The notes beneath the pieces are model-generated. The model searched no databases. It was not told where the DNA came from and worked only from the letters and a program-made list of their open reading frames with translations. From assembly GCF_029854215.1 (NCBI RefSeq), contig NZ_CP122961.1, forward strand, positions 3,782,001-3,846,000: a stretch of 64,000 bases of DNA. The letters run 5' to 3'. The position numbers were made by a program, and so were the translations under genes. Positions 1 to 8,117 of the stretch are shown in pieces. The DNA is from Halomonas alkaliantarctica. Its GTDB lineage: Bacteria; Pseudomonadota; Gammaproteobacteria; Pseudomonadales; Halomonadaceae. Each line of letters starts with the position of its first letter. The stretch's first letter is position 1.

Positions 1-739
1 CGATGGTTACCCCCTGGCGCGCGAGGGTGACGCTGAAGGGTTGACCAGTAGACCCTTGCTCGACAAAGCGTTCGAAGTGGATGTGGCTGTTAGTCCAGCC
101 TAAGTCATGAGCCGTTTCGATGGTTTGCTCTATCATGCTTTCTGGGCCGCATACATAGACGTGGCTACCCAGCGGGCGAGCAGCAAGGAGGTCATGTATC
201 TCCATGGGCGCATCCTGCCCTTGAACGTAAAGATGTACGCGCTTGCCATATCGAGCCTGTAGCTCCAGACCAAGGGCTGAGTGCTCTGGGCCTCTTACAG
301 CAAGGTGTAGTTCAAAAGAAGCCTTTTTGAGTTGTAGTTCTTCCAGTTGTGAATACACCGGAGTGATCCCGACGCCACCCGCAATAAATAGATGATGGCG
401 AGCGTGCTTGGCCAGAGGAAATAGGTTTGCCGGGTGCATGATCTCCAACAAGCTACCTTCACAAACATTGTCGTGTAGCCACTGAGAACCGCCACGGCTT
501 TCAGGTGCCCGACGCACGGCGATTTGATAGGCACTGGAATCATAGGGCGAACTCATCAATGAGTAAGCGTTCCGGTAAGTTTTATCACCTTCCTGGAGAA
601 CCACTACCACATGACTGCCGCCAGAAAAGGCTGGCAAGTGCTTATCTTCAGGGTCGACCAAGGTGAAGCGCTTGATCTCGGGCGTGAGCCGCTCAATGCG
701 GGTAACGCGGACACTGAGGGTGCCATTTTGTGTATTCAT
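1..739 (-). CDS. Flavin/ferredoxin-type oxidoreductase, putative dimethylamine monooxygenase reductase subunit (3' end beyond window)
   Basis: The 246 codons visible form an FNR-type reductase. Residues 1-105 resemble an FAD/FMN-binding barrel with the R-x-x-Y-S motif at R56-S60. Residues 106-225 resemble an NAD-binding domain with GGVGITP at 121-127 and CGPE at 197-200. The layout matches phthalate-dioxygenase-reductase-like proteins, which usually end in a plant-type 2Fe-2S domain; that end would lie left of the window. It would pass electrons from NAD(P)H to a partner oxygenase. The start ATG overlaps the stop of the upstream DmmA-like gene (ATGA), so the two are probably translationally coupled and act together. 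The reductase fold is clear; the dimethylamine assignment rests on the neighbour. Confidence 0.8.
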   Translation of the reverse strand, partial: MNTQNGTLSVRVTRIERLTPEIKRFTLVDPEDKHLPAFSGGSHVVVVLQEGDKTYRNAYSLMSSPYDSSAYQIAVRRAPESRGGSQWLHDNVCEGSLLEIMHPANLFPLAKHARHHLFIAGGVGITPVYSQLEELQLKKASFELHLAVRGPEHSALGLELQARYGKRVHLYVQGQDAPMEIHDLLAARPLGSHVYVCGPESMIEQTIETAHDLGWTNSHIHFERFVEQGSTGQPFSVTLARQGVTI

Positions 740-1341
740 GTATCGAGCTCCTCTGAAACTGGTAATTCGCCCGGGACTTCACCATCAGCCTTAATGCCTT
801 GAAAAGCAGCTAGACGTCGGGAATAGTGATCGCGCACGACCAAGTCGAGTTGGCAGCCAGGGCAAGTGAATACGCGGTGAGTGACATTTTCGGTATAGGT
901 GTCACAGTGGGCGCACCAGACTCTTCGTACCAAGGTGCCGCTGTGCTCGCGTAACACTTCGTCGCGTGTCAAATCCACTGCATTAGCCGCCTGCATAGCG
1001 GTTCCGATAAAACTCTCCGAACCACTCAGGTATAGCCGAGTCCCCATATGAACTTCACCTAGGCTTTGAGCCAAGGCTTCGATCAACGCTTGGTTGCTGG
1101 AGAAAAAATTAACGTCTCCAGCCTCTACTTCCTGCAGCGCTTGCAAGTGACTATGGCCAGAGAATGTTTCCGTGGAATAGAGAAGGGTGCTCTGCTGGCG
1201 TTGTGTAGGTGACATTTCTGCGAGCAAGCGCAGCATTGCTTCACCGCCGCTGCCTTGGCCTGCGATCAGATGGCTCCGGCCGCTGGCCATGGGTTGTAGC
1301 CGGTCGTAGACCGGGCGGCTTTTGATACCGGTGATAAGCAT
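736..1341 (-). CDS. DmmA-like subunit of a putative dimethylamine monooxygenase
   Basis: This 201-residue protein has an N-terminal alpha/beta region with a glycine-rich stretch (residues 27-33). Its C-terminal zinc-ribbon-like domain has C143-x2-C146 and C160-x2-C163, followed by a VRDHYSRR segment (168-176). This two-part layout is that of the DmmA-like family, associated with N-demethylating oxygenases that convert secondary methylamines to primary amine plus formaldehyde. The catalytic haem subunit (DUF3445 type) is not seen here and may lie left of the window. The start has an AGAGGTG ribosome site. The gene is followed by the reductase with a 4-base overlap. Family assignment is by recall of the motif pattern; the true substrate is unknown. 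Confidence 0.72.
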   Translation of the reverse strand: MLITGIKSRPVYDRLQPMASGRSHLIAGQGSGGEAMLRLLAEMSPTQRQQSTLLYSTETFSGHSHLQALQEVEAGDVNFFSSNQALIEALAQSLGEVHMGTRLYLSGSESFIGTAMQAANAVDLTRDEVLREHSGTLVRRVWCAHCDTYTENVTHRVFTCPGCQLDLVVRDHYSRRLAAFQGIKADGEVPGELPVSEELDT

Positions 1342-1361
1342 CGTGATACACCTCTTAAGCC

Positions 1362-1388
1362 GTTACCGTATTTACGTATTGCGGTAAC
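1362..1388. promoter_or_regulatory. Inverted repeat upstream of the dmmA-like gene
   Basis: Perfect 7-base arms GTTACCG (1362-1368) and CGGTAAC (1382-1388) flank a 13-base spacer, giving a 20-base centre-to-centre distance. It lies 20-50 bases upstream of the dmmA-like start in an otherwise AT-rich 233-base gap. It could be a repressor/activator site or a leader hairpin; the sequence alone does not decide. Confidence 0.35.
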
Positions 1389-1574
1389 AATGAAGGTTGA
1401 TTTTCAAACTGCTACAAAGCTAAAGCACAATCTATGCCATATTTCATATGAGTTTATATGTTATATTTCATGGCCAAATTAAACGGTTTTCAACTATCTG
1501 AAGACCTTTCGTTTAATCAAACAAGTAGCTTTTGTTGCGCAGAAACGCACCTTAACGGTGCGCAGCGAACCTAA

Positions 1575-2999
1575 TTAGTGCTTAAACATCACGTGTCGTA
1601 CGCAGGTGTAATCTTCCAATCCGTACATGGACATGTCTTTGCCGAAGCCGGAATGTTTCATGCCACCGTGGGGCATTTCACTAACTAGCATGAAGTGAGT
1701 GTTGACCCACGTACAGCCGTACTGAAGCCTTGCAGCCAACCGGTTGGCACGGCCGACATCTCGAGTCCAAACTGAAGACGCTAAGCCGTAGTCTGAATCG
1801 TTGGCGTAAGCCAAAGCCTGCGCTTCATCGTTGAAACGCGTGATACTAACCACGGGCCCAAACACCTCACGCTGTACGATTTCATCATCTTGGTGAGCGT
1901 CGGCTAGCACAGTTGGTTCAAAGAAGAAGCCCGGCCCCTCGACTCGCTTACCGCCAGTCACCACGCGAATGTGCGGCTGGGCCTTGGCCCGCTCGACGAA
2001 CCCTTCAACACGCTCCAGATGGTCGCGAGTGATCAATGGCCCCAATTCTGTCTCAGGATCATCCTGAAGCCCATGTCGCAGACTGGCCACCGCTTCGCCG
2101 AGCTTGCTGACAAAAGCGTCGTAGACGCCACCCTGAACGTACAGACGGCAAGCCGCGGTACAATCTTGGCCAGCGTTGTAGAAACCGAAAGCACGAATAC
2201 CTTCAACGGCATCATCTATATCGGCATCATCAAAGATGAGTACAGGTGCCTTCCCACCCAACTCCATATGGGTTCTTTTTACGCTGCTAGCTGTACTGGC
2301 AATAATCCTTGTCCCGGTAGCAATAGATCCCGTCAGCGAGACCATGCGTACCTTCGCGTGATTGACTAGCGGCTCTCCTACACTTGGGCCGCGCCCGGAA
2401 AGGATGTTCACTACCCCGGCCGGAAAGAGATCGACTATGAGCCGCGCCAACTCCAAAGCAGTGAGCGGGGTTTGCTCGGATGGTTTGAGCACTACGCAGT
2501 TGCCAGCGGCCAAGGCAGGAGCGAGCTTCCAGGCAGCCATCATTAATGGGTAATTCCACGGAGCGATGGATGCAACGACTCCAACCGGATCGCGGCGAAT
2601 CATTGAGGTATGACCTGGCAGATACTCGCCTCCAGCAGAGCCAGACAAGCAGCGACTAGCACCGGCGAAGTAGCGGAACACGTCGACGATGGCCGGAATT
2701 TCATCATCAAGGACGGTTTGGTAAGGCTTACCGCAATTCTGAGACTCTAGCCGCGCCAGGGACTCTGCATCAGCTTCAATACGATCTGCTATTTTCAATA
2801 GCAACAGGGCGCGATCTTTAGGGGGCGTCTGTGACCAGCTCTCGAATGCTTGGTCCGCCGCGAGTATAGCGGCGTTAACCTGTTCGTTGCTGGCTTCAGG
2901 GATTTTCACCAGCACTGCGCCCTTTGAAGGATTGTATACAGTGTATGGGCTGCCCAGCCCTTCAACTAACTGGCCATTGATCAGCATTTTGGTTTGCAT
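1575..2999 (-). CDS. Aldehyde dehydrogenase, gamma-aminobutyraldehyde dehydrogenase (PatD/YdcW) type
   Basis: This is a full-length 474-residue NAD(P)-dependent aldehyde dehydrogenase. The Rossmann PWN motif is at 147-149, the general-base glutamate is E246 in MELGGK, and the catalytic nucleophile is C280 in NAGQDC. The C-terminal segment [19 protein letters not shown] (about 444-462) is typical of the PatD branch, which oxidises 4-aminobutanal to GABA in the putrescine transaminase route. It is transcribed in the same direction as the dmmA-like and reductase genes, 233 bases upstream of them, so it could oxidise an amino-aldehyde or aldehyde released by that system. It is divergent from a GntR regulator that probably controls it. 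Substrate is inferred, family is clear. Confidence 0.88.
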   Translation of the reverse strand: MQTKMLINGQLVEGLGSPYTVYNPSKGAVLVKIPEASNEQVNAAILAADQAFESWSQTPPKDRALLLLKIADRIEADAESLARLESQNCGKPYQTVLDDEIPAIVDVFRYFAGASRCLSGSAGGEYLPGHTSMIRRDPVGVVASIAPWNYPLMMAAWKLAPALAAGNCVVLKPSEQTPLTALELARLIVDLFPAGVVNILSGRGPSVGEPLVNHAKVRMVSLTGSIATGTRIIASTASSVKRTHMELGGKAPVLIFDDADIDDAVEGIRAFGFYNAGQDCTAACRLYVQGGVYDAFVSKLGEAVASLRHGLQDDPETELGPLITRDHLERVEGFVERAKAQPHIRVVTGGKRVEGPGFFFEPTVLADAHQDDEIVQREVFGPVVSITRFNDEAQALAYANDSDYGLASSVWTRDVGRANRLAARLQYGCTWVNTHFMLVSEMPHGGMKHSGFGKDMSMYGLEDYTCVRHVMFKH

Positions 3000-3253
3000 G
3001 GTGCATTCCTAGGTTATTATTGCCAGAAGGACATCTGGTGATCGATAACGAACCAGTGACCGAAAGGTTAAAACATTTAAAACTATATCTTAACTTTTTA
3101 AAATTTTCCAACAGGCGTGAAAAAGAAAATTTGAGGGCAAAAAAGGCAAATAATCGATGTTTGGATAGCTAATGGTTTGTTAAAAGATAATAAACTGTAG
3201 CTTTTGGCCCCAGCACCAGAACAGCCCTGCAAATGCTCCGATAGGAAGAGGAA

Positions 3254-4006
3254 ATGACTGCTCAGTATATTAATAGCAATACCGCATTCATCCGACTGCG
3301 CCAGGAAGGGCGGACCGATGAGGTGGCACGAAAGCTCATAGAAGCTATTGAGCTCGGCCTATTTGCCGAAGGGCAGCAACTACCCAGCGAATCGGAGCTG
3401 GCTCTTCAGTTGGGCGTCGCTACCGTTACGCTTCGAGAAGCATTAGTTACCCTGCGTCAACGTGGCATGATTGAGACTCGGCGAGGTCGCAACGGCGGTA
3501 GCTTCGTCCGCGCACCTGTCGAACTGCCTGAAGAATTACTGTTACAGCGCCTAAGCGACATGAGCGGTCCTGATCTACGAGATATTGGCGACGAGCAGAT
3601 CGCCATTTCAGGCACTGCTGCTCGCCTTGCTGCAAAGCGCAGCTCGCACGAACAACATGAGCGCATCGCCCAGCATATTGAGTCTCTTAGCCGGGCAACA
3701 TCGCGCCTAGCTCGGCATCGGGCCGATGCACGCTTTCATATTGAGGTGGCGGCTGCCGCCCAGTCATTACGACTAACTAACACCGAAATGCGACTACAGT
3801 CGGAGGTTGGTGAACTACTTTGGATGGAAGCTGCCAGTGGTGGAAATGCGCGGGAAATCGAACAGGAGCACCGAGCCATTCTCCAGGCACTGATAACGGG
3901 CGATTCAGTTTTAGCTGGGGCCCTGACCGAAGCCCACATCAGCCGCGGCATAAAGCGCCTTCTCAGCATTCGCCTGGGGCTGCTAGCTGAGGAGAACGAA
4001 GGCTGA
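3254..4006 (+). CDS. GntR-family transcriptional regulator, FadR/FCD subfamily
   Basis: This 250-residue protein has a winged helix-turn-helix at about 22-88, with the usual PSESELA motif at 44-50 and the wing RRGRNGGSFV. An all-helical FCD-like effector domain spans about 100-240. The start follows a good ribosome site (AGGAAGAGG). It is divergent from the aldehyde dehydrogenase gene across an AT-rich 254-base spacer (3000-3253), the expected place for shared promoters and its operator. No convincing palindrome stands out there beyond a weak CTGGT/ACCAG pair at 3035-3056. It probably senses the substrate or an intermediate of the 1-4.9 kb module. Confidence 0.9.
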   Translation: MTAQYINSNTAFIRLRQEGRTDEVARKLIEAIELGLFAEGQQLPSESELALQLGVATVTLREALVTLRQRGMIETRRGRNGGSFVRAPVELPEELLLQRLSDMSGPDLRDIGDEQIAISGTAARLAAKRSSHEQHERIAQHIESLSRATSRLARHRADARFHIEVAAAAQSLRLTNTEMRLQSEVGELLWMEAASGGNAREIEQEHRAILQALITGDSVLAGALTEAHISRGIKRLLSIRLGLLAEENEG

Positions 4007-4122
4007 GACCATCAACTTTGGGCACGATTATTGCTTTAAATATTATTAGATAGGCCTGCAGAATCATAGAGACGAGCCATAGCGACCCATAATAAGAAAG
4101 CCAAACTGCATGAGGTAATACC

Positions 4123-4872
4123 ATGTCTTCCCTGAGCAATAATTATTCGTTGTCGGAGTGCGCCCAGCAACTCGACAAAACATTAAAAACAACCTTCGGC
4201 CAAGTTCGCCAATTGGTAGAAGAAACCCAAGCGCTTTGGAAGCGCGTAGAAGCCGAGGGCCGCCAGCCTGCGTCTAAAGACCTAGCTTTGCTGCGCCCGG
4301 CAATCAACCAGCAGTTGCTTGCCTCCGGTACGTTCAGCTGTGGTGGTGGCATCGTTTTGGAACCTTGTTGCTTAGCCGACCGGGAAATGTATCTGGAGTG
4401 GTGGTACCTAGCAGATGCTGGTAAGACTCTACCCTTGCGCCCAAATTTCGACCATCGCCGGGAAAACTATTATGACTATACCGAGATGCCTTGGTACTGC
4501 CGGCCACGACATACCGGAAAGAGTGTAGTGGAAGGTCCCTATATTGACCTTTACGGCACCAATATGTATGTGCTGACTTTCACCATACCGATTTTTGTAC
4601 AGGGTCGCTTCATCGGTGTTGCCGGAATTGACTTATCGCTACATAGCGTCGAGCGTCGCCTGGTGCGCAGCCTAATGCGCCTAGAGCGCGAGGTGGTATT
4701 GATTTCCTCAGATGAGCGAATCATCGCTTCCAATACTGCCAACTGGATGGTGGGCGATCTGGCTTCAAATCTACTGAGCACCATACCCCTAACCGGAAAT
4801 CGCTTGGCCTTGCCAGAGTCAGAAGCAGGCTGGTCGCTTGTGATTCTGCCTGGACTGCGCAAGGTGGTCTGA
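4123..4872 (+). CDS. Soluble Cache (PDC-like) sensor-domain protein without output domain
   Basis: This 249-residue protein starts with a helical stretch (about 8-60) and continues into a Cache/PDC-like fold. The fold is suggested by the YYDYTEMPWY segment (about 122-131), GPYIDLYGTNMYVLTFTIP (146-164) and GVAGIDLS (173-180). I see no signal peptide, no transmembrane helix and no kinase, HAMP, GGDEF or methyl-accepting domain, so it would be a cytoplasmic ligand-binding protein. It lies 116 bases downstream of the GntR gene on the same strand, which suggests shared expression. Cache domains bind small amines, amino acids and carboxylates, so a role in sensing or binding an amine substrate is plausible but unproven. 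Confidence 0.75.
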   Translation: MSSLSNNYSLSECAQQLDKTLKTTFGQVRQLVEETQALWKRVEAEGRQPASKDLALLRPAINQQLLASGTFSCGGGIVLEPCCLADREMYLEWWYLADAGKTLPLRPNFDHRRENYYDYTEMPWYCRPRHTGKSVVEGPYIDLYGTNMYVLTFTIPIFVQGRFIGVAGIDLSLHSVERRLVRSLMRLEREVVLISSDERIIASNTANWMVGDLASNLLSTIPLTGNRLALPESEAGWSLVILPGLRKVV

Positions 4873-5265
4873 TAGATATGAGATTTAGATTGCTCTAAGC
4901 CTTCTCCCAGTCGCAGGTGCGGCCCGACTAGGGGTGAGGGTGTCGGCACTCCACACTTGCATAAACCGACTTCCGGTGCTCAAGATTTTCTTTGTCTATG
5001 GCAAGGTGCCGGTCAGTTGGCGTGACACACTGGATGCCAATGTAAAGGTACTGCTGGCTGTAAGGTGTTTCCGCCCTCAGGTGCGAGGAGGAGTAAAGAA
5101 GGACCCAAACACTCTTGCTTGAATATCCAGTAAATGTCCAGCCCCTGGCAAGGTACATAACTCGGACGCCACCTACTCCATACTCTTGTGTTGTAGGAAA
5201 AACTTATATTGGCCCAATTCAAGAGACAAATAACATTTTAAAACTACGACAGTAGTTAGCATTTT
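4873..5265. other. Gene-free interval between the Cache gene and the gab terminator
   Basis: Nearly 400 bases with no credible gene. Short open frames on both strands have no recognisable sequence, no good ribosome sites and no conserved motif. The segment around 4898-4945 (CTTCTCCCAGTCGCAGG ... GGGGTGAGGG) loosely resembles degenerate REP-type extragenic sequence, but I cannot pair it convincingly. The rest is unremarkable. Confidence 0.5.
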
Positions 5266-5316
5266 AACAAAACCCGCCAATCGACAACTGCTTTCGCTGT
5301 TTGACGATGGCGGGTT
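5266..5316 (-). terminator. Rho-independent terminator of the gab operon
   Basis: On the minus strand the arms AACCCGCCA (5316-5308) and TGGCGGGTT (5279-5271) form a 9-base stem. It is extended by CGA/TCG-type pairing in the loop and followed by a T-rich run (5270-5264). It lies just downstream of the gabT stop codon. Confidence 0.75.
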
Positions 5317-5336
5317 AGATAATGCTTAAAAGGGTA

Positions 5337-6611
5337 TTAGCTAAGTGCTTCCAGGGACTGCTCGATAATGCTCAAGCCCTCTTCCAGTACCGAAGACGAT
5401 ACCGTCAGCGGTACCAGAATGCGGATGCTGTTGCCGTAGAAACCGCAGGAAAGCAGGATCAGGCCTTTCTCGCGGGCTTTGGCGCAGAGCGCTCCGGTCA
5501 TTTGCGCATCTGGCTTGCCGTCGCTATCGAGCAGTTCAAACGCGGCCATGGCGCCTAGCTGACGGCCGTGGGCCACGGTGGGGAAGCGCTCTTCCCATAC
5601 CGCGAAACGCTCTGCCAGCATTTTGCCCATCTGCTCGCTGCGCTCAAGAATATTCTCTTCCTCGATCGCTTCAATCACCGCCAATGCTGCCGCACAGGAG
5701 AGTGGGTTACCGCTGTAGGTGCCGCCTAGTGAGTTAGGGCCAGAGGCATCCATTACTTTAGCAGAGCCGACAACCGCAGAGAGCGGCATGCCGTTAGCGA
5801 GGCTTTTCGCGGTGGTCAGAATATCCGCCTCAATACCGCTGTGTTCCAGGGCAAACAGCTTGCCGGTACGGGCAAAGCCGGACTGCACTTCGTCGGCAAT
5901 CAGCAGGATGCCGTGCTCGTCGCACAGCGCGCGCAGCGCTTTCAGGTAATCCGGCGAGGCGATGTAGAAACCGCCTTCGCCCTGTACTGGCTCAATCACG
6001 ATGGCCGCCGTGCGGTGTGGGGCGATATCGGTCTTGAACAGCGTGCGAATGGCGTTTAGCGAGGCTTCTTCGCTAATGCCGTGCAGCGGGTTGGGGAACG
6101 GTGCGCGGAACACGTCGCCCGGCATCGGGCCGAAGTCGTTCTTGTAGGGCAGCACCTTGCCAGTCATTGCCAGAGTCATCATGGTACGGCCGTGGAAGGC
6201 ACCATCAAATGTGATAATACCGGTGCGGCCAGTGGCGGCACGGGCAATCTTCACGGCGTTTTCCAGCGCTTCGGCGCCGGTGTTGACCAGCATCGCTTTG
6301 CGCTCGGGGCCGCGCACTGGCGTCAGTTCGCAAAGCTTTTGGCACAGCTGCACGTAAGGCGCGTAGGAGATCACCGCTGCGCTGGTATGCATGACTTTCT
6401 TGAGCTGCGCTTCTACCGCCGCCACGATTTTCGGGTGGCGGTGGCCCAGGTTGAGCACGCCAATGCCGCCCGCGAAGTCGATCCAGCGATTGCCATCGGC
6501 ATCCCACAGCTCGGCGTTTTCAGCGCGCTCAGCAAACTGGGTAGTCGGCGTGGCAGCACCGTTGGCCACGTAGCGGTTTTTCAGGTCGTTCAATTCTTGG
6601 TTAGTCATCAT
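5337..6611 (-). CDS. gabT: 4-aminobutyrate aminotransferase
   Basis: This 424-residue class III PLP enzyme has the PLP aspartate D240 in LLIADEVQSGFARTG and the Schiff-base lysine K269 in TTAKSLANG. Other family motifs are N-T-G-A-E-A (110-115) and FHGRT (139-143). It converts GABA plus 2-oxoglutarate to succinic semialdehyde plus glutamate. It is the last gene of the permease-gabD-gabT operon, starting 8 bases after the gabD stop with an AAGGA site, and is followed by a terminator. GABA produced by the puu genes at 15-22 kb would enter here. Length and motifs fit the family fully. Confidence 0.93.
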   Translation of the reverse strand: MMTNQELNDLKNRYVANGAATPTTQFAERAENAELWDADGNRWIDFAGGIGVLNLGHRHPKIVAAVEAQLKKVMHTSAAVISYAPYVQLCQKLCELTPVRGPERKAMLVNTGAEALENAVKIARAATGRTGIITFDGAFHGRTMMTLAMTGKVLPYKNDFGPMPGDVFRAPFPNPLHGISEEASLNAIRTLFKTDIAPHRTAAIVIEPVQGEGGFYIASPDYLKALRALCDEHGILLIADEVQSGFARTGKLFALEHSGIEADILTTAKSLANGMPLSAVVGSAKVMDASGPNSLGGTYSGNPLSCAAALAVIEAIEEENILERSEQMGKMLAERFAVWEERFPTVAHGRQLGAMAAFELLDSDGKPDAQMTGALCAKAREKGLILLSCGFYGNSIRILVPLTVSSSVLEEGLSIIEQSLEALS

Positions 6612-6619
6612 AGTTTTCC

Positions 6620-8071
6620 TTATAAACCGCCAACGCAGACGTATTTCAGTTCAGTAAACTCATCGAGGCCGTGGTGTGAGCCTTCGCGGCCCAGCCCGGA
6701 CTCTTTCACGCCGCCAAAGGGCGCAAGCTCCGTGGAGATCAACCCTTCGTTGACGCCGACCATGCCGTACTCCAACTGCTCCATGGTGTGCCAGATGCGG
6801 CGGTAGTCAGTGGCATAGAAGTACGCCGCCAGGCCGAACGGCGTGTCGTTGGCCATCTGGATGGCCTCTTCGTCACGCTGGAAGCGAAACACCGGCGCTA
6901 CTGGGCCGAAGGTCTCTTCGTCGGCGACCGCCATTTCAGTGGTCACATCCGCCAGCACAGTGGGGGTAAAGAAGCGCTCACCCGCTGCATGGGGTTGTCC
7001 GCCGCACAGTACGCGCGCGCCGTGGCTGATAGCGTCATCAATATGACGCTGCACTTTATCGACGGCCGCTTGGTTGATCAGCGGGCCGATAACACTGCCT
7101 TCTGCCAGGCCATCACCCACTTTTAACGCATTCACACGCTCGGTGAGCTTGGCGACGAACGTATCGTAAATGCCGTCCTGCACCAGGAAGCGGTTGGTGC
7201 AGACACAGGTTTGTCCGGCGTTACGGAATTTGGAGGCGATGGCGCCATTAACAGCGGCATCCACATCGGCATCGTCAAACACGATAAACGGCGCGTTGCC
7301 GCCCAGTTCCATGGCGGTTTTCTTCACCGTGCTGGCGCACTGGGCTAACAGATGTTTGCCAACCGGCGTGGAGCCGGTAAACGACACCTTGCGCACCCGA
7401 GGGTCGGTGGTGAGCACTTCACCCACGGCGGCCGGTTTGGAAGCGGTGACCACGTTAATGGTGCCTGCTGGCAGGCCAGCTTCCAGGGCTAAATAGGCCG
7501 CGGCCAGTGCAGTCAGCGGGGTGGCTTCAGCAGGTTTGATCACCACAGTGCAGCCTGCGGCCAGCGCCGGGGCGCACTTGCGGGTGATCATCGCCAGCGG
7601 GAAGTTCCAGGGGGTAATCGCCGCGACGACCCCCACCGGCTCACGCAGTACCAGCAGGCGCTTGTCCGCGCCGTGGCTGGGCAGCGTTTCCCCTGCCATG
7701 CGCTTGGCTTCTTCGGCGAAGAACTCAATAAACGACGCGCCGTAGATGACTTCGCCTTTGGCTTCCGCCAGAGGCTTGCCCTGCTCCAACGTCATCAAGC
7801 GGGCGAGGTCGTCGGCGTGCTCATTAATCAGCTCAAACCAACGGCGTAGCAGGGCCGAGCGCTGTTTCACTGGGGTGGCGCGCCAGGCAGCGCCTGCTTC
7901 GTAAGCAGCCGCCACGGCGTCGCGGGTATCGTCGGCGCCCATATCGGCGACGCGGGCAATGATTTCGCCGGTGGCGGGGTTATCCACCGCAAAGGTTTGT
8001 TGGCCTTTACGCCACTCGCTGCCTACCAAGGCGGGAACCGCATCGTGCAACCACTGTTCGATAAAGCTCAT
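6620..8071 (-). CDS. gabD: Succinate-semialdehyde dehydrogenase
   Basis: This 483-residue aldehyde dehydrogenase has PWNFP at 154-158, the catalytic base E255 in MELGGN and the nucleophile C289 in NAGQTCVC; a second cysteine, C291, is characteristic of GabD proteins. It oxidises succinic semialdehyde to succinate with NAD(P)+, completing the GABA shunt after GabT. It sits directly upstream of gabT with an 8-base gap and downstream of the permease with a 46-base gap, so all three are probably one transcript. Identity is supported by both sequence and context. Confidence 0.93.
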   Translation of the reverse strand: MSFIEQWLHDAVPALVGSEWRKGQQTFAVDNPATGEIIARVADMGADDTRDAVAAAYEAGAAWRATPVKQRSALLRRWFELINEHADDLARLMTLEQGKPLAEAKGEVIYGASFIEFFAEEAKRMAGETLPSHGADKRLLVLREPVGVVAAITPWNFPLAMITRKCAPALAAGCTVVIKPAEATPLTALAAAYLALEAGLPAGTINVVTASKPAAVGEVLTTDPRVRKVSFTGSTPVGKHLLAQCASTVKKTAMELGGNAPFIVFDDADVDAAVNGAIASKFRNAGQTCVCTNRFLVQDGIYDTFVAKLTERVNALKVGDGLAEGSVIGPLINQAAVDKVQRHIDDAISHGARVLCGGQPHAAGERFFTPTVLADVTTEMAVADEETFGPVAPVFRFQRDEEAIQMANDTPFGLAAYFYATDYRRIWHTMEQLEYGMVGVNEGLISTELAPFGGVKESGLGREGSHHGLDEFTELKYVCVGGL

Positions 8072-8117
8072 ACGTTGCTCCTAAAAAAGCTTAAGTCCAA
8101 AAATCTCGTAGGATGGC

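Noticed and set aside
3035..3056. CTGGT/ACCAG pair as the GntR operator at the left module
   Set aside because: Five-base arms with 12 unpaired bases between them are easily due to chance and unlike known FadR-type sites.
4934..5222. Short open frames on both strands between the Cache gene and gabT
   Set aside because: No ribosome site, no recognisable motif and odd amino acid composition; likely chance frames.
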